From the NCBI GenBank assembly GCA_005402585.1, contig BIFP01000068.1, positions 186,001 through 250,000 on the forward strand: a stretch of 64,000 nucleotides of DNA, written 5' to 3'. The stretch comes from Micromonosporaceae bacterium KJ-029 (GTDB lineage Bacteria; Actinomycetota; Actinomycetes; Mycobacteriales; Micromonosporaceae). This document shows, piece by piece, positions 1 to 8,186 of the stretch. The stretch's first letter is position 1. The number at the start of each line of letters is the position of its first letter. Both the position numbers and the translations under genes were made by a program. The notes beneath the pieces are model-generated. The model was not told where the DNA came from, made no database searches, and was given only the letters and a program-made list of their open reading frames with translations.

Positions 1-2
1 AC

Positions 3-71
3 TCACTGGGCCCACCTTTCGTTCCCGACTGCGGGGCTCACTCGCTCCGCTCGTTCACTCCTCGCGCTCAC
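3..71 (-). repeat. Coupled mini-ORF cassette, family 1, copy 1 (nuoG downstream)
   Basis: A 22-codon frame (start VSARSERAERVSPAV) begins with GTG at 71, overlapping the nuoG TGA. Its TGA at 5-3 overlaps a GTG at 6-4 that probably starts nuoH. GAAAGG lies before that GTG. CCAGTGAG flanks both ends. Confidence 0.8.
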
Positions 72-2563
72 TGGTTACCCCCGGAGGAGTTGAGTAGCGG
101 GCCCGGACGGCCGGCCGCGTCGGCCGCCACCGGCTCGGTCGTGCCAGGCGCGGAGACCCGCACCACCGCGCCGGAGGTTGCGCCCAGGCTGCGCCGCACG
201 GTCGAGCCGGGCGAGTTGGTGGGCAGCCAGACCACACCGTCCGGCATCTCGGTGATCGCCGCCGGGAGGGTCAGCGCCCCCCGGTCGGTGCCCACCGTCA
301 CCGGGTCGCCGTCGGCGACACCGAGCGCCTCCGCCGTGCCCTTGCCCAGCCGGACCACCGGCGGGCGGGCGGTGCCGCCCAGGTACTCGTCACCGTCGGT
401 GAGGCTGCCCAGGTCGATCAGCTGGTGCCAGGTCGCCAGGACCGCCTCGCCGGTGCCCGGCGGCCGCACCGGCCCCGGCTCGACCGACGGGGCGGCGGGC
501 GGCGTCATCCGGGTGGCCGGCAGGCCGCCCAGCTCGCGCCGGACGCTCAGCACGTCCCCGGTGCCGAGTCGGACGTTCAGCTGGGCCGCCAGCGCGTCGA
601 GCACCCGGCCGTCGGTCATCGCGGCGGTGTCCAGCACCGCGTCGAAGGTACGCAGCCGGCCCTCCCAGTCCAGGAAGCTGCCGGCCTTCTCGACCACCGG
701 CGCGACCGGCAGGACGACGTTCGCCCGACGGGTCACGGCGCTGGCCCGCAGCTCCAGGCTGACCAGGAACGGCACCGCGTCCAGGGCCTGCTCGGCCAGG
801 CGCGGGTCGGCCAGGTCCGCCGGGTCCACCCCGGCCACCACCAGCGCGCCGAGCTGGCCCGCGGCGGCGGCGGCGAGGATGCCGTCGGTGTCCCGCCCGG
901 CCTGGCTCGGGATCACCCCGGCCGGGATGTCCCATGCCTCGCCCAGCTCGGCGCGGGCGGCCGGCTCGGTGACCAGGCGCCCACCCGGCAGCAGGTTGGG
1001 CAGGCAGCCGGTGTCGACGGCGCCCCGGTCACCCGCGCGCCGCGGCACCCAGGCCAGCTTCGCCCCGGTACGCGCGGCCACCTCGGCCGCGGCGGAGAGG
1101 CCGCCCGGCACGGTGGCCAGCCGCTCACCGACGATCAGGATCGCGCCCTCGGTGCTCAGCGCCTCGGCGACCGTCGCGTGCTCGGCGAGCACGCCGGCCT
1201 CCTCGCCCGGCACCACCCGGGCCAGCTTGGCACCGAGCTTCTCCAGGCCGCGTGTGGCGAACGGCGCGATCGCGTACACCTTCAGCTTGCTCTTCAGGTA
1301 CGCCTTGCGCAGCCGCAGGAAGAGGATCGGGCACTCCTCCTCCGGCTCCAAGCCGACCAGCACCACGGCGGGGGCGTTCTCCACGTCCGCGTAGCTGACG
1401 TCGGTGCTGCCGGCGACCGTGCTGGCCAGGAAGTCGGCCTCCTCGCGGGAGACCGGGCGGGCCCGGAAGTCGATGTCGTTGGTGTGCAGGGCGACCCGGG
1501 CGAACTTGGCGTACGCGTAGGCGTCCTCGACGGTCAGCCGACCGCCGGTCAGTACCGCCGAGCCCTGGCCACCGTCACGGGCGGCGCGGAGCCCCTCGGC
1601 GGCGACGCTGAGCGCCTCGCTCCAGGACGCCTCCCGCAGTTCCCCGGTGCGCTCGTCGCGGACCAGCGGGGTGGTGAGCCGGTCGGCGGCGCGGGCGTAC
1701 TGGAAGCCCCACCGGCCCTTGTCGCAGTTCCACTCCTCGTTGACCTGCGGGTCGTCGCCGGCCAACCGGCGCAGCACCTTGCCCCGACGCCAGTCGGTGC
1801 GCTGGGCGCACCCGGCCGAGCAGTGCTCACACACGCTCGGGCTGGAGACCAGGTCGAACGGGCGGGCCCGGAACCGGTACTGGGTGCCGGTCAGCGCGCC
1901 CACCGGGCAGATCTGCACGGTGTTGCCGGAGAAGTACGAGTTGAACGGGACGTCCCCCTCGTCGCCCTCCTCGCCGTACGCCTCGTCCCGGTAGATGTTG
2001 ATCTCCTCGGCCGACGAGCGGTTCATCAGATCGATGAACTTGTCGCCCGCGATCTCCTCGGAGAACCGGGTGCAGCGCTGGCAGAGCACGCACCGCTCGC
2101 GGTCGAGCAGCACCTGGGTGCTGATCGGCAGCGGCTTCGGGTACTCCCGCTTGTGCTCGTGGAACCGGGAGTCGCTGCGACCGGTCGACATGGCCTGGTT
2201 CTGCAGCGGGCACTCGCCGCCCTTGTCGCACATCGGGCAGTCGAGCGGGTGGTTCACCAGCAGCAGCTCCATGACCCCCTCCTGCGCCTTCTTGGCGACC
2301 GGGGAGGTGAGCTGGGTACGGACCACCATGCCGTCGGCCACCGTCTGGGTGCAGGAGGCGACGGGCTTGCGCTGCCCCTCCACCTCCACCAGGCACTGCC
2401 GGCAGGCACCGGCCGGGGCCAGCAACGGATGGTCACAGAACCGGGGGATCTCGGTGCCGATCTGCTCGGCGACGCGGATCAGCAGCGCCCCCTTCGGGGC
2501 GGTGACCTCGACACCGTCGATGGTGAGCGTGACCGTCTCGGTCGACTTGGCAACGTCCGTCAT
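68..2563 (-). CDS. nuoG: NADH-quinone oxidoreductase subunit G
   Basis: This is the 831-residue catalytic-arm subunit of complex I, carrying the iron-sulfur chain from NuoF toward the membrane. The N-terminal ferredoxin domain shows Cys43, Cys54, Cys57 and Cys71, followed by an HPLDCPMC motif and a CVLCQRC cluster motif. A CEHCSAGC motif with a later WNCDKGRW cysteine matches the extra N7-type cluster of some NuoG proteins. The rest is the molybdopterin-oxidoreductase-like domain. The ATG overlaps the nuoF stop as TAATG, so the two are translationally coupled. Its TGA overlaps the first mini-ORF cassette. Confidence 0.96.
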   Translation of the reverse strand: MTDVAKSTETVTLTIDGVEVTAPKGALLIRVAEQIGTEIPRFCDHPLLAPAGACRQCLVEVEGQRKPVASCTQTVADGMVVRTQLTSPVAKKAQEGVMELLLVNHPLDCPMCDKGGECPLQNQAMSTGRSDSRFHEHKREYPKPLPISTQVLLDRERCVLCQRCTRFSEEIAGDKFIDLMNRSSAEEINIYRDEAYGEEGDEGDVPFNSYFSGNTVQICPVGALTGTQYRFRARPFDLVSSPSVCEHCSAGCAQRTDWRRGKVLRRLAGDDPQVNEEWNCDKGRWGFQYARAADRLTTPLVRDERTGELREASWSEALSVAAEGLRAARDGGQGSAVLTGGRLTVEDAYAYAKFARVALHTNDIDFRARPVSREEADFLASTVAGSTDVSYADVENAPAVVLVGLEPEEECPILFLRLRKAYLKSKLKVYAIAPFATRGLEKLGAKLARVVPGEEAGVLAEHATVAEALSTEGAILIVGERLATVPGGLSAAAEVAARTGAKLAWVPRRAGDRGAVDTGCLPNLLPGGRLVTEPAARAELGEAWDIPAGVIPSQAGRDTDGILAAAAAGQLGALVVAGVDPADLADPRLAEQALDAVPFLVSLELRASAVTRRANVVLPVAPVVEKAGSFLDWEGRLRTFDAVLDTAAMTDGRVLDALAAQLNVRLGTGDVLSVRRELGGLPATRMTPPAAPSVEPGPVRPPGTGEAVLATWHQLIDLGSLTDGDEYLGGTARPPVVRLGKGTAEALGVADGDPVTVGTDRGALTLPAAITEMPDGVVWLPTNSPGSTVRRSLGATSGAVVRVSAPGTTEPVAADAAGRPGPLLNSSGGNQ

Positions 2564-3879
2564 TAGTGGGCTCCCACCAACTGCTTGTCGGACAACTTCG
2601 GCGCGGTCCGTCCCTCGATGTAGTCGAGGTAGTCCTGCTTGAAGTACTTCAGCGACGAGGTCACCGAGCTGGTGGCACCGTCACCCAGGCCGCAGAACGA
2701 GCGGCCGAGGATGTTGTCGCAGGTGTCGAGCAGGGTGTCCAGGTCGTCGTGGGTGCCCTGGCCGGCGAGGATGCGCCGGTAGACCCGGACCATCCAGTAG
2801 TTGCCCTCCCGGCACGGGGTGCACTTGCCGCACGACTCGTGGTGGTAGAACTCCAGCCACCGGTAGGTCGCGTAGACCGGGCAGTCCTGGTCGGAGAAGA
2901 TCTGGGTGGCGGTGGTGCCGAGGATCGAGCCGGCACCGGCCACCCCCTCGAAGTCCAGCGGCACGTCCAGGTGCTCGGCGGTGAGCAGTGGGGTCGACGA
3001 CCCGCCCGGGGTCCAGAACTTCAGGTTGTGGCCGGGCTTCATCCCACCGGCCAGTTCGAGCAGCTCGCGCAGGGTGACGCCCATGCTGCACTCGTACTGG
3101 CCGGGGTTGGCGATCCGGCCGGAGAGGGAGTAGATCATCGGCCCGGAGGACTTCTCCGTGCCCATGGTCTTCCACCAGTCCGCGCCACCGAGCACGATGT
3201 ACGGCACGCTGGCGATGGTGCCGACGTTGTTGACCACGGTGGGGCTGGCGTACAGGCCGTGGGTCGCCGGGAACGGCGGGCGCAGCCGAGGCTGCCCCCG
3301 GAAGCCCTCCAGCGAGTCGAGCAGCGCCGTCTCCTCGCCGCAGATGTACGCCCCGGCGCCCGAGTGCACCACCAGCTCCAGGTCGAAGCCCGAGCCGAGG
3401 ATGTTCCGCCCGAGGTAGCCCTTGGCGTACGCCTCGTTCACCGCGTTGCGCAGCCGGCGCGCGGCGTGCACCGCCTCGCCCCGGATGTAGATGTAGGCCC
3501 GGCTGGCCCGGATCGCGTACGACGCGATGATCACGCCCTCGACCAGCGAGTGCGGGTCGTGCGTCATCAGCGGCAGGTCCTTGCAGGTGCCCGGCTCGCC
3601 CTCGTCGGCGTTGACCACGAGGTAGTGCGGCTTGCCGTCACCCTGCGGAATGAAGCCCCACTTGAGACCGGTGGGGAAGCCGGCGCCGCCACGACCGCGC
3701 AGCCCGGAGTCCTTGATCAGCTGGATCAGGTCGTCCGGGTGCGCCTTGATTGCCTTGCGCAGTGCCGCGTAGCCGTCCAGCTTCTCGTAGGTGCCGATCC
3801 GCCAGGCGTCGGGCGACAGCCAGCGCTTGGTGAGCACCGGCGTCAGCTTGGCCAGGGTCTCCGGCCGAGGCGTGGTCAC
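2563..3879 (-). CDS. nuoF: NADH-quinone oxidoreductase subunit F
   Basis: The 438-residue NADH-binding subunit accepts hydride from NADH onto FMN. The FMN/NADH glycine-rich motif GRGGAGFPTG lies near residue 65, followed by ADEGEPGTCKD. The C-terminal ESCGKCTPCREG motif plus a later cysteine bind the N3 [4Fe-4S] cluster. The start is GTG at 3879-3877 and overlaps the nuoE stop by four bases (GTGA). Length and motifs are normal for the family. Confidence 0.97.
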   Translation of the reverse strand: MTTPRPETLAKLTPVLTKRWLSPDAWRIGTYEKLDGYAALRKAIKAHPDDLIQLIKDSGLRGRGGAGFPTGLKWGFIPQGDGKPHYLVVNADEGEPGTCKDLPLMTHDPHSLVEGVIIASYAIRASRAYIYIRGEAVHAARRLRNAVNEAYAKGYLGRNILGSGFDLELVVHSGAGAYICGEETALLDSLEGFRGQPRLRPPFPATHGLYASPTVVNNVGTIASVPYIVLGGADWWKTMGTEKSSGPMIYSLSGRIANPGQYECSMGVTLRELLELAGGMKPGHNLKFWTPGGSSTPLLTAEHLDVPLDFEGVAGAGSILGTTATQIFSDQDCPVYATYRWLEFYHHESCGKCTPCREGNYWMVRVYRRILAGQGTHDDLDTLLDTCDNILGRSFCGLGDGATSSVTSSLKYFKQDYLDYIEGRTAPKLSDKQLVGAH

Positions 3880-4916
3880 TTCTGAGCCCCCTTGTCGTTC
3901 GCCGAGCCCTGGCCCCCGGAGCGGCCGGTCGACTCCGCTTCCCTGAGGTTGCGCTCCTGCGCCTCGGCGTCGTCGCCGGCAGGCTTGGCGTCACCGGCCG
4001 GCGGGTTGGCCGTCACCCCGGCGGCCTCCGCCGCCTGGGCGTCGCGTGGCGCGGGCGGCACGCCGTCGACCGGAAGCTTGGTGCCGGGCGCGTCCGGCAC
4101 GGCGGTCTTCGCGTCCGGCTGCCGGGTCTCGGCGGTACGCACCTGCGGCGACTTGCGGTCCGGGGCCGGGACGTCGGGCGCGGTGCTGCCGGTCGGCGCC
4201 GCCTTCGCCGGGGTGGCCGGGGCTGGCTTGTCGCCGCGGATCGGCGTGTTCGGGTCATAGCCCGGCACCGAGATGCCGTGCTGCTGGGCCAGCCGCAGGC
4301 CGCGCAGGCTCGGCTCGCCCGGCACGCCGTCGGCGACCGCGCCCTCGCGCTCGTCGGCGAAGCCGGCGAGCTGGATCGACATCTCCTTGAGCGTGCAGAG
4401 GCGGGCGCCCCGGCTCGGCGTGGGCCGGCCACCGGCCCGCAGCTCGTCGACCAGGCCCACCGCGGACTGCGGGTCGACGCCGTCGAAGAAGTCGTAGTTG
4501 ACCGTCATCACCGGGCCGTAGTCGCACGCCGCCAGGCACTCGGCGTGCTCCAGGGTGATCTTCCCGTCCCCCGTGGTCTCGTCGTGCCCGACGCCCAGGT
4601 GCTCGGCGAGGGTGTCGTAGACCTCCTGGCCGCCGAGCACGTTGCACATGGTGTTGGTGCAGACGCTGACCAGCCAGTCACCGGTGGGCCGGCGCTTGTA
4701 CATCGTGTAGAAGCTGGCGACCGCCCCGACCTGGGCCTTGTTCAGGCCGAGCACCTCGGCGCAGAACGCCACACCGGCCGGCGAGACGTAGCCCTCCTCG
4801 GACTGCACCAGGTGCAGCAGGGGCAGCAGCGCCGAGCGGGACCGGTCCGCCGGGTAACGGGCGATGATCTCCCGCGCCCGGGCCCGCGTCTCGTCGGTAA
4901 AGACCGTCGTCGTCAT
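3876..4916 (-). CDS. nuoE: NADH-quinone oxidoreductase subunit E
   Basis: This thioredoxin-like [2Fe-2S] subunit carries cluster N1a. The four ligands are visible as CTNTMC and ECLAAC around residues 90-135. The protein is 346 residues, well above the roughly 160-250 usual for NuoE. Residues from about 190 on are a low-complexity tail rich in Pro, Ala, Asp and Lys, probably disordered and specific to this lineage. The ATG follows a mini-ORF cassette whose final TGA overlaps it as TGATG. An AAGGCGG Shine-Dalgarno supplied by that cassette lies just upstream. Confidence 0.95.
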   Translation of the reverse strand: MTTTVFTDETRARAREIIARYPADRSRSALLPLLHLVQSEEGYVSPAGVAFCAEVLGLNKAQVGAVASFYTMYKRRPTGDWLVSVCTNTMCNVLGGQEVYDTLAEHLGVGHDETTGDGKITLEHAECLAACDYGPVMTVNYDFFDGVDPQSAVGLVDELRAGGRPTPSRGARLCTLKEMSIQLAGFADEREGAVADGVPGEPSLRGLRLAQQHGISVPGYDPNTPIRGDKPAPATPAKAAPTGSTAPDVPAPDRKSPQVRTAETRQPDAKTAVPDAPGTKLPVDGVPPAPRDAQAAEAAGVTANPPAGDAKPAGDDAEAQERNLREAESTGRSGGQGSANDKGAQK

Positions 4917-4972
4917 CAGGGCCGCCTTCCGTTCGCGACTGCGGGGCTCGCAAGCTCACTCCTCGCGCTCAC
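4916..4972 (-). repeat. Coupled mini-ORF cassette, family 1, copy 2 (nuoD-nuoE)
   Basis: An 18-codon frame (VSARSELASPAVANGRRP) starts at the GTG overlapping the nuoD TGA and ends in TGA overlapping the nuoE ATG (TGATG). AAGGCGG serves nuoE. Confidence 0.8.
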
Positions 4973-6294
4973 CGGTCACAACCTCCCATGACGGGGTCCA
5001 GCGAGGCGCCGCCGGCGATCACGTCGGCGATCAGGCCACCCTCGGCCATCGCCGGCAGGGCCTGGAGGTTGACGAAGCTCGGCTCCCGGTAGTGCACCCG
5101 GTACGGCCGGGTACCACCGTCGGAGACGGCGTGCACACCCAGCTCGCCCCGGGGGGACTCGATGCCGACGTACACCTGGCCCGGCGGCACCCGGAAGCCC
5201 TCCGTCACCAGCTTGAAGTGGTGAATCAGGGACTCCATCGACTGCCCCATGATCTTGGCGACGTGCTCCAGCGAGTTGCCCATGCCGTCGACGCCGATGG
5301 CCAGCTGCGCCGGCCAGGCGATCTTCTTGTCGGACACCATCACCGGGCCCGGCTTGAGCCGGTCCAGCGCCTGCTCGACCAGCTTGAGCGACTCGCGGAT
5401 CTCGGCCATCCGGACCAGGTAGCGGCCCCAGACGTCGCCGTCGGGGTGTGTCGGGACGTCGAACTCGTACGTCTCGTAGCCGCAGTACGGCATCGTCTTG
5501 CGCAGGTCCCAGGCGAGGCCGGCGGAGCGGAGCACCGGGCCGGTGACGCCGAGGGCCACGCAGGCGGTCACGTCGAGCACCGCTACGTTCTTCGTCCGCT
5601 CCAGCCAGATCGGCTGGCCGGAGAGCAGGTCCTCGTACTCCTTGAGCCGCTTGGGCATGACCTTGAGGAACTCGCGGATCTTGACGATCGCGTCATCCGG
5701 CACGTCCTGGGCGACGCCGCCCGGCCGGACGTACGCGTGGTTCATCCGCAGGCCGGTGATCAGCTCGAAGATCTCCAGGATGTACTCGCGCTCACGGAAG
5801 CCGTAGAGCATGATCGAGATCGCGCCCAGCTCCATGCCGGTGGTGGCGATCCACACCAGGTGCGAGGAGATCCGGTTCAGCTCCATCATGAGCACCCGGA
5901 TGGTGTTGGCCCGCTCGGTCACGTCGTCGGTGATGCCGAGCAGCTTCTCCACGGCCAGCGAGTACGCCGTCTCGTTGAAGATCGGAGCGAGGTAGTCCAT
6001 CCGGGTCACGAAGGTCGAACCCTGGACCCAGTTGCGGTACTCCAGGTTCTTCTCGATGCCGGTGTGCAGGTAGCCGATGACCGAACGGGCCTCCCGGACC
6101 GTCTCGCCCTCCAGCTCCAGGATCAGCCGGAGCACGCCGTGCGTGGACGGGTGCTGCGGGCCCATGTTGACGACGATCCGACCCTCGTTGATCGGGTCGA
6201 CGCCCGAGACGACGTCGTCCCAGTCCCCACCGGTGACGGTGAAGACCCGACCCTCGGTGGTCTCGCGCTCGGTGGCGTAGTTCGACGAAGTCAC
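4969..6294 (-). CDS. nuoD: NADH-quinone oxidoreductase subunit D
   Basis: The 441-residue 49-kDa-type subunit forms the quinone pocket with NuoB. HPSTHGVLRLILELEGE near residue 50 and the C-terminal DPVMGGCDR end are family signatures. The start is GTG at 6294-6292, overlapping the nuoC stop as GTGA. Its own TGA at 4971-4969 is shared with the first bases of a mini-ORF cassette that separates it from nuoE. All other visible nuo junctions here overlap directly. Confidence 0.96.
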   Translation of the reverse strand: MTSSNYATERETTEGRVFTVTGGDWDDVVSGVDPINEGRIVVNMGPQHPSTHGVLRLILELEGETVREARSVIGYLHTGIEKNLEYRNWVQGSTFVTRMDYLAPIFNETAYSLAVEKLLGITDDVTERANTIRVLMMELNRISSHLVWIATTGMELGAISIMLYGFREREYILEIFELITGLRMNHAYVRPGGVAQDVPDDAIVKIREFLKVMPKRLKEYEDLLSGQPIWLERTKNVAVLDVTACVALGVTGPVLRSAGLAWDLRKTMPYCGYETYEFDVPTHPDGDVWGRYLVRMAEIRESLKLVEQALDRLKPGPVMVSDKKIAWPAQLAIGVDGMGNSLEHVAKIMGQSMESLIHHFKLVTEGFRVPPGQVYVGIESPRGELGVHAVSDGGTRPYRVHYREPSFVNLQALPAMAEGGLIADVIAGGASLDPVMGGCDR

Positions 6295-7022
6295 TGGTAC
6301 GACCTCCGCTTGTCGGGCGGCGGGATCTCGGCGCCCTTGTACTCCACGGGCACGCCGCCGAGGGGGTAGTCCTTGCGCTGCGGGTGGCCCTCCCAGTCGT
6401 CCGGCATGAGGATCCGGGTCAGCGCCGGGTGGCCGTCGAAGATGACGCCGAACATGTCGTACGCCTCCCGCTCCTGCCAGTCGGCCGTCGGGTAGACGGC
6501 GGTGACGCTGGGCAGGTGCGGCTGCTCGGCGGAGACGGCGGCCTCCAGCCGGACCCGCCGCCGGTAGGTCATCGAGGTGAGCTGGTAGACGACGTGCAGC
6601 CGGCGCTCGTCGGCCCCCAGGTAGTCCACGCCGGACAGCGAGGAGAGCAGTTCGAAGCGCAGCGCCGGATCGTCCCGCATCACCTGGCAGACCTCGGCGA
6701 TCCGCTCCGGGCGGATGTGCAGGGTCAGCTCGCCCCGGTCGACCACCACGTGCTCGATGGCCTCGCCGAAGGCCGGGTACGCCTCCTCCAGCGCGTCGCG
6801 TACCTCGTCGAAGTAGCCGCCGTACGGCCGGGGCGAGTCCGCGATCTGCTGGCGCTGGCGGAGCAGGCCGCCGAAGCCGGAGACGTCGCCGGTGCCCTGG
6901 TTGCCGAACATGCCCCGGCCGGCCGGGCTGGCCGGCGGGAACTCGGCGGGCGCACCGCTGGTCGCACCGGCCGGCGGCACCGGAACCGGTACGCCGCCCT
7001 CGGTCCGCTTCTCGTCAGTCAC
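6291..7022 (-). CDS. nuoC: NADH-quinone oxidoreductase subunit C
   Basis: The 243-residue 30-kDa-type subunit of the hydrophilic arm has the signature stretch WQEREAYDMFGVIFDGHP and the end motif RKDYPLGGVPVEYK. I take GTG at 7022-7020 as the start because it overlaps the nuoB TGA in a four-base GTGA, as at the nuoD and nuoF starts. An ATG at 7118 would overlap nuoB by 100 bases. The first 90 or so residues are a Gly/Pro/Ala-rich extension before the conserved domain. The fold call is secure and the start is likely but inferred. Confidence 0.93.
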   Translation of the reverse strand: MTDEKRTEGGVPVPVPPAGATSGAPAEFPPASPAGRGMFGNQGTGDVSGFGGLLRQRQQIADSPRPYGGYFDEVRDALEEAYPAFGEAIEHVVVDRGELTLHIRPERIAEVCQVMRDDPALRFELLSSLSGVDYLGADERRLHVVYQLTSMTYRRRVRLEAAVSAEQPHLPSVTAVYPTADWQEREAYDMFGVIFDGHPALTRILMPDDWEGHPQRKDYPLGGVPVEYKGAEIPPPDKRRSYQ

Positions 7023-7696
7023 TTGATCCCCCCGTACGGGTGGAGGTGGTTCTGGGCGTTCATCCAGTTCTCGATCCGCAGCTGCTCCTCGCGGCCCTCG
7101 CGGACGGCCTTCGTCCACTCGGCCCGCCGGGCCTTGTCGCTGCGGTACGACGACGGCATCGAGCCGTACGGGACCACCGGCACGTCACCGCGCGCCTCGC
7201 GGGCCGCCAGCATCTTGCGGCCGTTCGGGCCGAGCGGCTCGTGGCCGATCTTCTCGCGCAGCTTGAGGATCGCGTCGATGAGCATCTCCGGCCGTGGCGG
7301 GCAGCCGGGGAGGTACATGTCGACCGGCACGACGTGGTCGACGCCCTGCACGATGGCGTAGTTGTTGAACATGCCGCCGCTGCTGGCGCAGACGCCCATG
7401 GAGAGCACCCAGCGGGGCTCGGCCATCTGGTCGTAGATCTGGCGCAGCACCGGGGCCATCTTCTGGCTCACCCGGCCCGCGACGATCATCAGGTCGGCCT
7501 GTCGGGGCGAGGCGCGGAAGACCTCCATGCCCCACCGGCCCATGTCGTAGTGCGGGCCACCGGCGGCCATCATCTCGATCGCGCAGCAGGCCAGGCCGAA
7601 CGTGGCGCCCCAGACCGACGACTTGCGCGACCAGTTGACCAGCTTCTCCACCGAGGTGAGCAGAACGCCGGCGGGAAGTTTCTCCTCGATACCCAT
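7019..7696 (-). CDS. nuoB: NADH-quinone oxidoreductase subunit B
   Basis: The 225-residue subunit holds terminal cluster N2. The paired cysteines in GLACCAIEMMA, the CASSGG motif and LPGCPPRPE give the four ligands. The ATG at 7696 is preceded by GAGAGGA about seven bases upstream. In-frame codons further up overlap nuoA and are unlikely starts. It lies between nuoA (13-base gap) and nuoC (GTGA overlap). Confidence 0.96.
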   Translation of the reverse strand: MGIEEKLPAGVLLTSVEKLVNWSRKSSVWGATFGLACCAIEMMAAGGPHYDMGRWGMEVFRASPRQADLMIVAGRVSQKMAPVLRQIYDQMAEPRWVLSMGVCASSGGMFNNYAIVQGVDHVVPVDMYLPGCPPRPEMLIDAILKLREKIGHEPLGPNGRKMLAAREARGDVPVVPYGSMPSSYRSDKARRAEWTKAVREGREEQLRIENWMNAQNHLHPYGGIK

Positions 7697-7709
7697 CTGC
7701 GTTCCTCTC

Positions 7710-8075
7710 TCAGTCCCAGTCCAGGCCGCCGCGCCGCCACTCGTAGGCGTACGCGACGAAGACCGCACCGATGAACACCAACATGGCCACGAATCCGAAG
7801 ACCGGTAGGGCGTTGAAGGAGACCGCCCACGGGTACAGGAAGATCATTTCCACGTCGAAGACGATGAAGAGCATCGCCGTCAGGTAGAACTTGACCGGGA
7901 ACCGGCTTCCGCCGATCGGTTGCGGGCTAGGCTCAATGCCACACTCGTAGGCTTCGAGCTTGGCCTTGTTGTACCGGCGGGGCCCGGCAAACCGGGCGGC
8001 GGCTATCGAGAACAGCGCGAAAGCCGCGGCGAGGGCGAACAGCCCGATGATGGGTGCGTAAGGCGAGAGCGACAT
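7710..8075 (-). CDS. nuoA: NADH-quinone oxidoreductase subunit A
   Basis: This 121-residue membrane subunit has three hydrophobic segments. The quinone-site loop carries YECGIEP, whose Cys is the conserved redox-state-sensitive residue. The FPVKFYLTAMLFIVFDVE motif that follows is typical of NuoA. It is the first gene of the nuo operon. An AGGAGA Shine-Dalgarno precedes the ATG, and a candidate -10 box lies about 50 bases upstream. Confidence 0.96.
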   Translation of the reverse strand: MSLSPYAPIIGLFALAAAFALFSIAAARFAGPRRYNKAKLEAYECGIEPSPQPIGGSRFPVKFYLTAMLFIVFDVEMIFLYPWAVSFNALPVFGFVAMLVFIGAVFVAYAYEWRRGGLDWD

Positions 8076-8123
8076 ATTCTTCTCCTGCTCGTCCTTCCCT
8101 GCCCTCGTTCGTTGGCGAATTTC

Positions 8124-8129
8124 ACACTA
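8124..8129 (-). promoter_or_regulatory. Candidate -10 box of the nuo operon
   Basis: TAGTGT on the minus strand lies about 50 bases before nuoA, in an AT-richer patch of the 111-base gap after menJ. It fits the actinobacterial TANNNT -10 pattern. No convincing -35 is visible, so the call is tentative. Confidence 0.35.
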
Positions 8130-8186
8130 TTCACGTCCCACCCGGCGACCTTCGGCGGGGGGGTGGACCTTGCCTGCTCCGCGCCC

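Noticed and set aside
425..2566. Long plus-strand frame over nuoG
   Set aside because: Shadow of nuoG. The translation is Arg/Gly/His-rich with no motifs.
7023..7118. Longer nuoC start at ATG 7118
   Set aside because: It would overlap nuoB by 100 bases, and GTG at 7022 has the same GTGA overlap as other nuo junctions.
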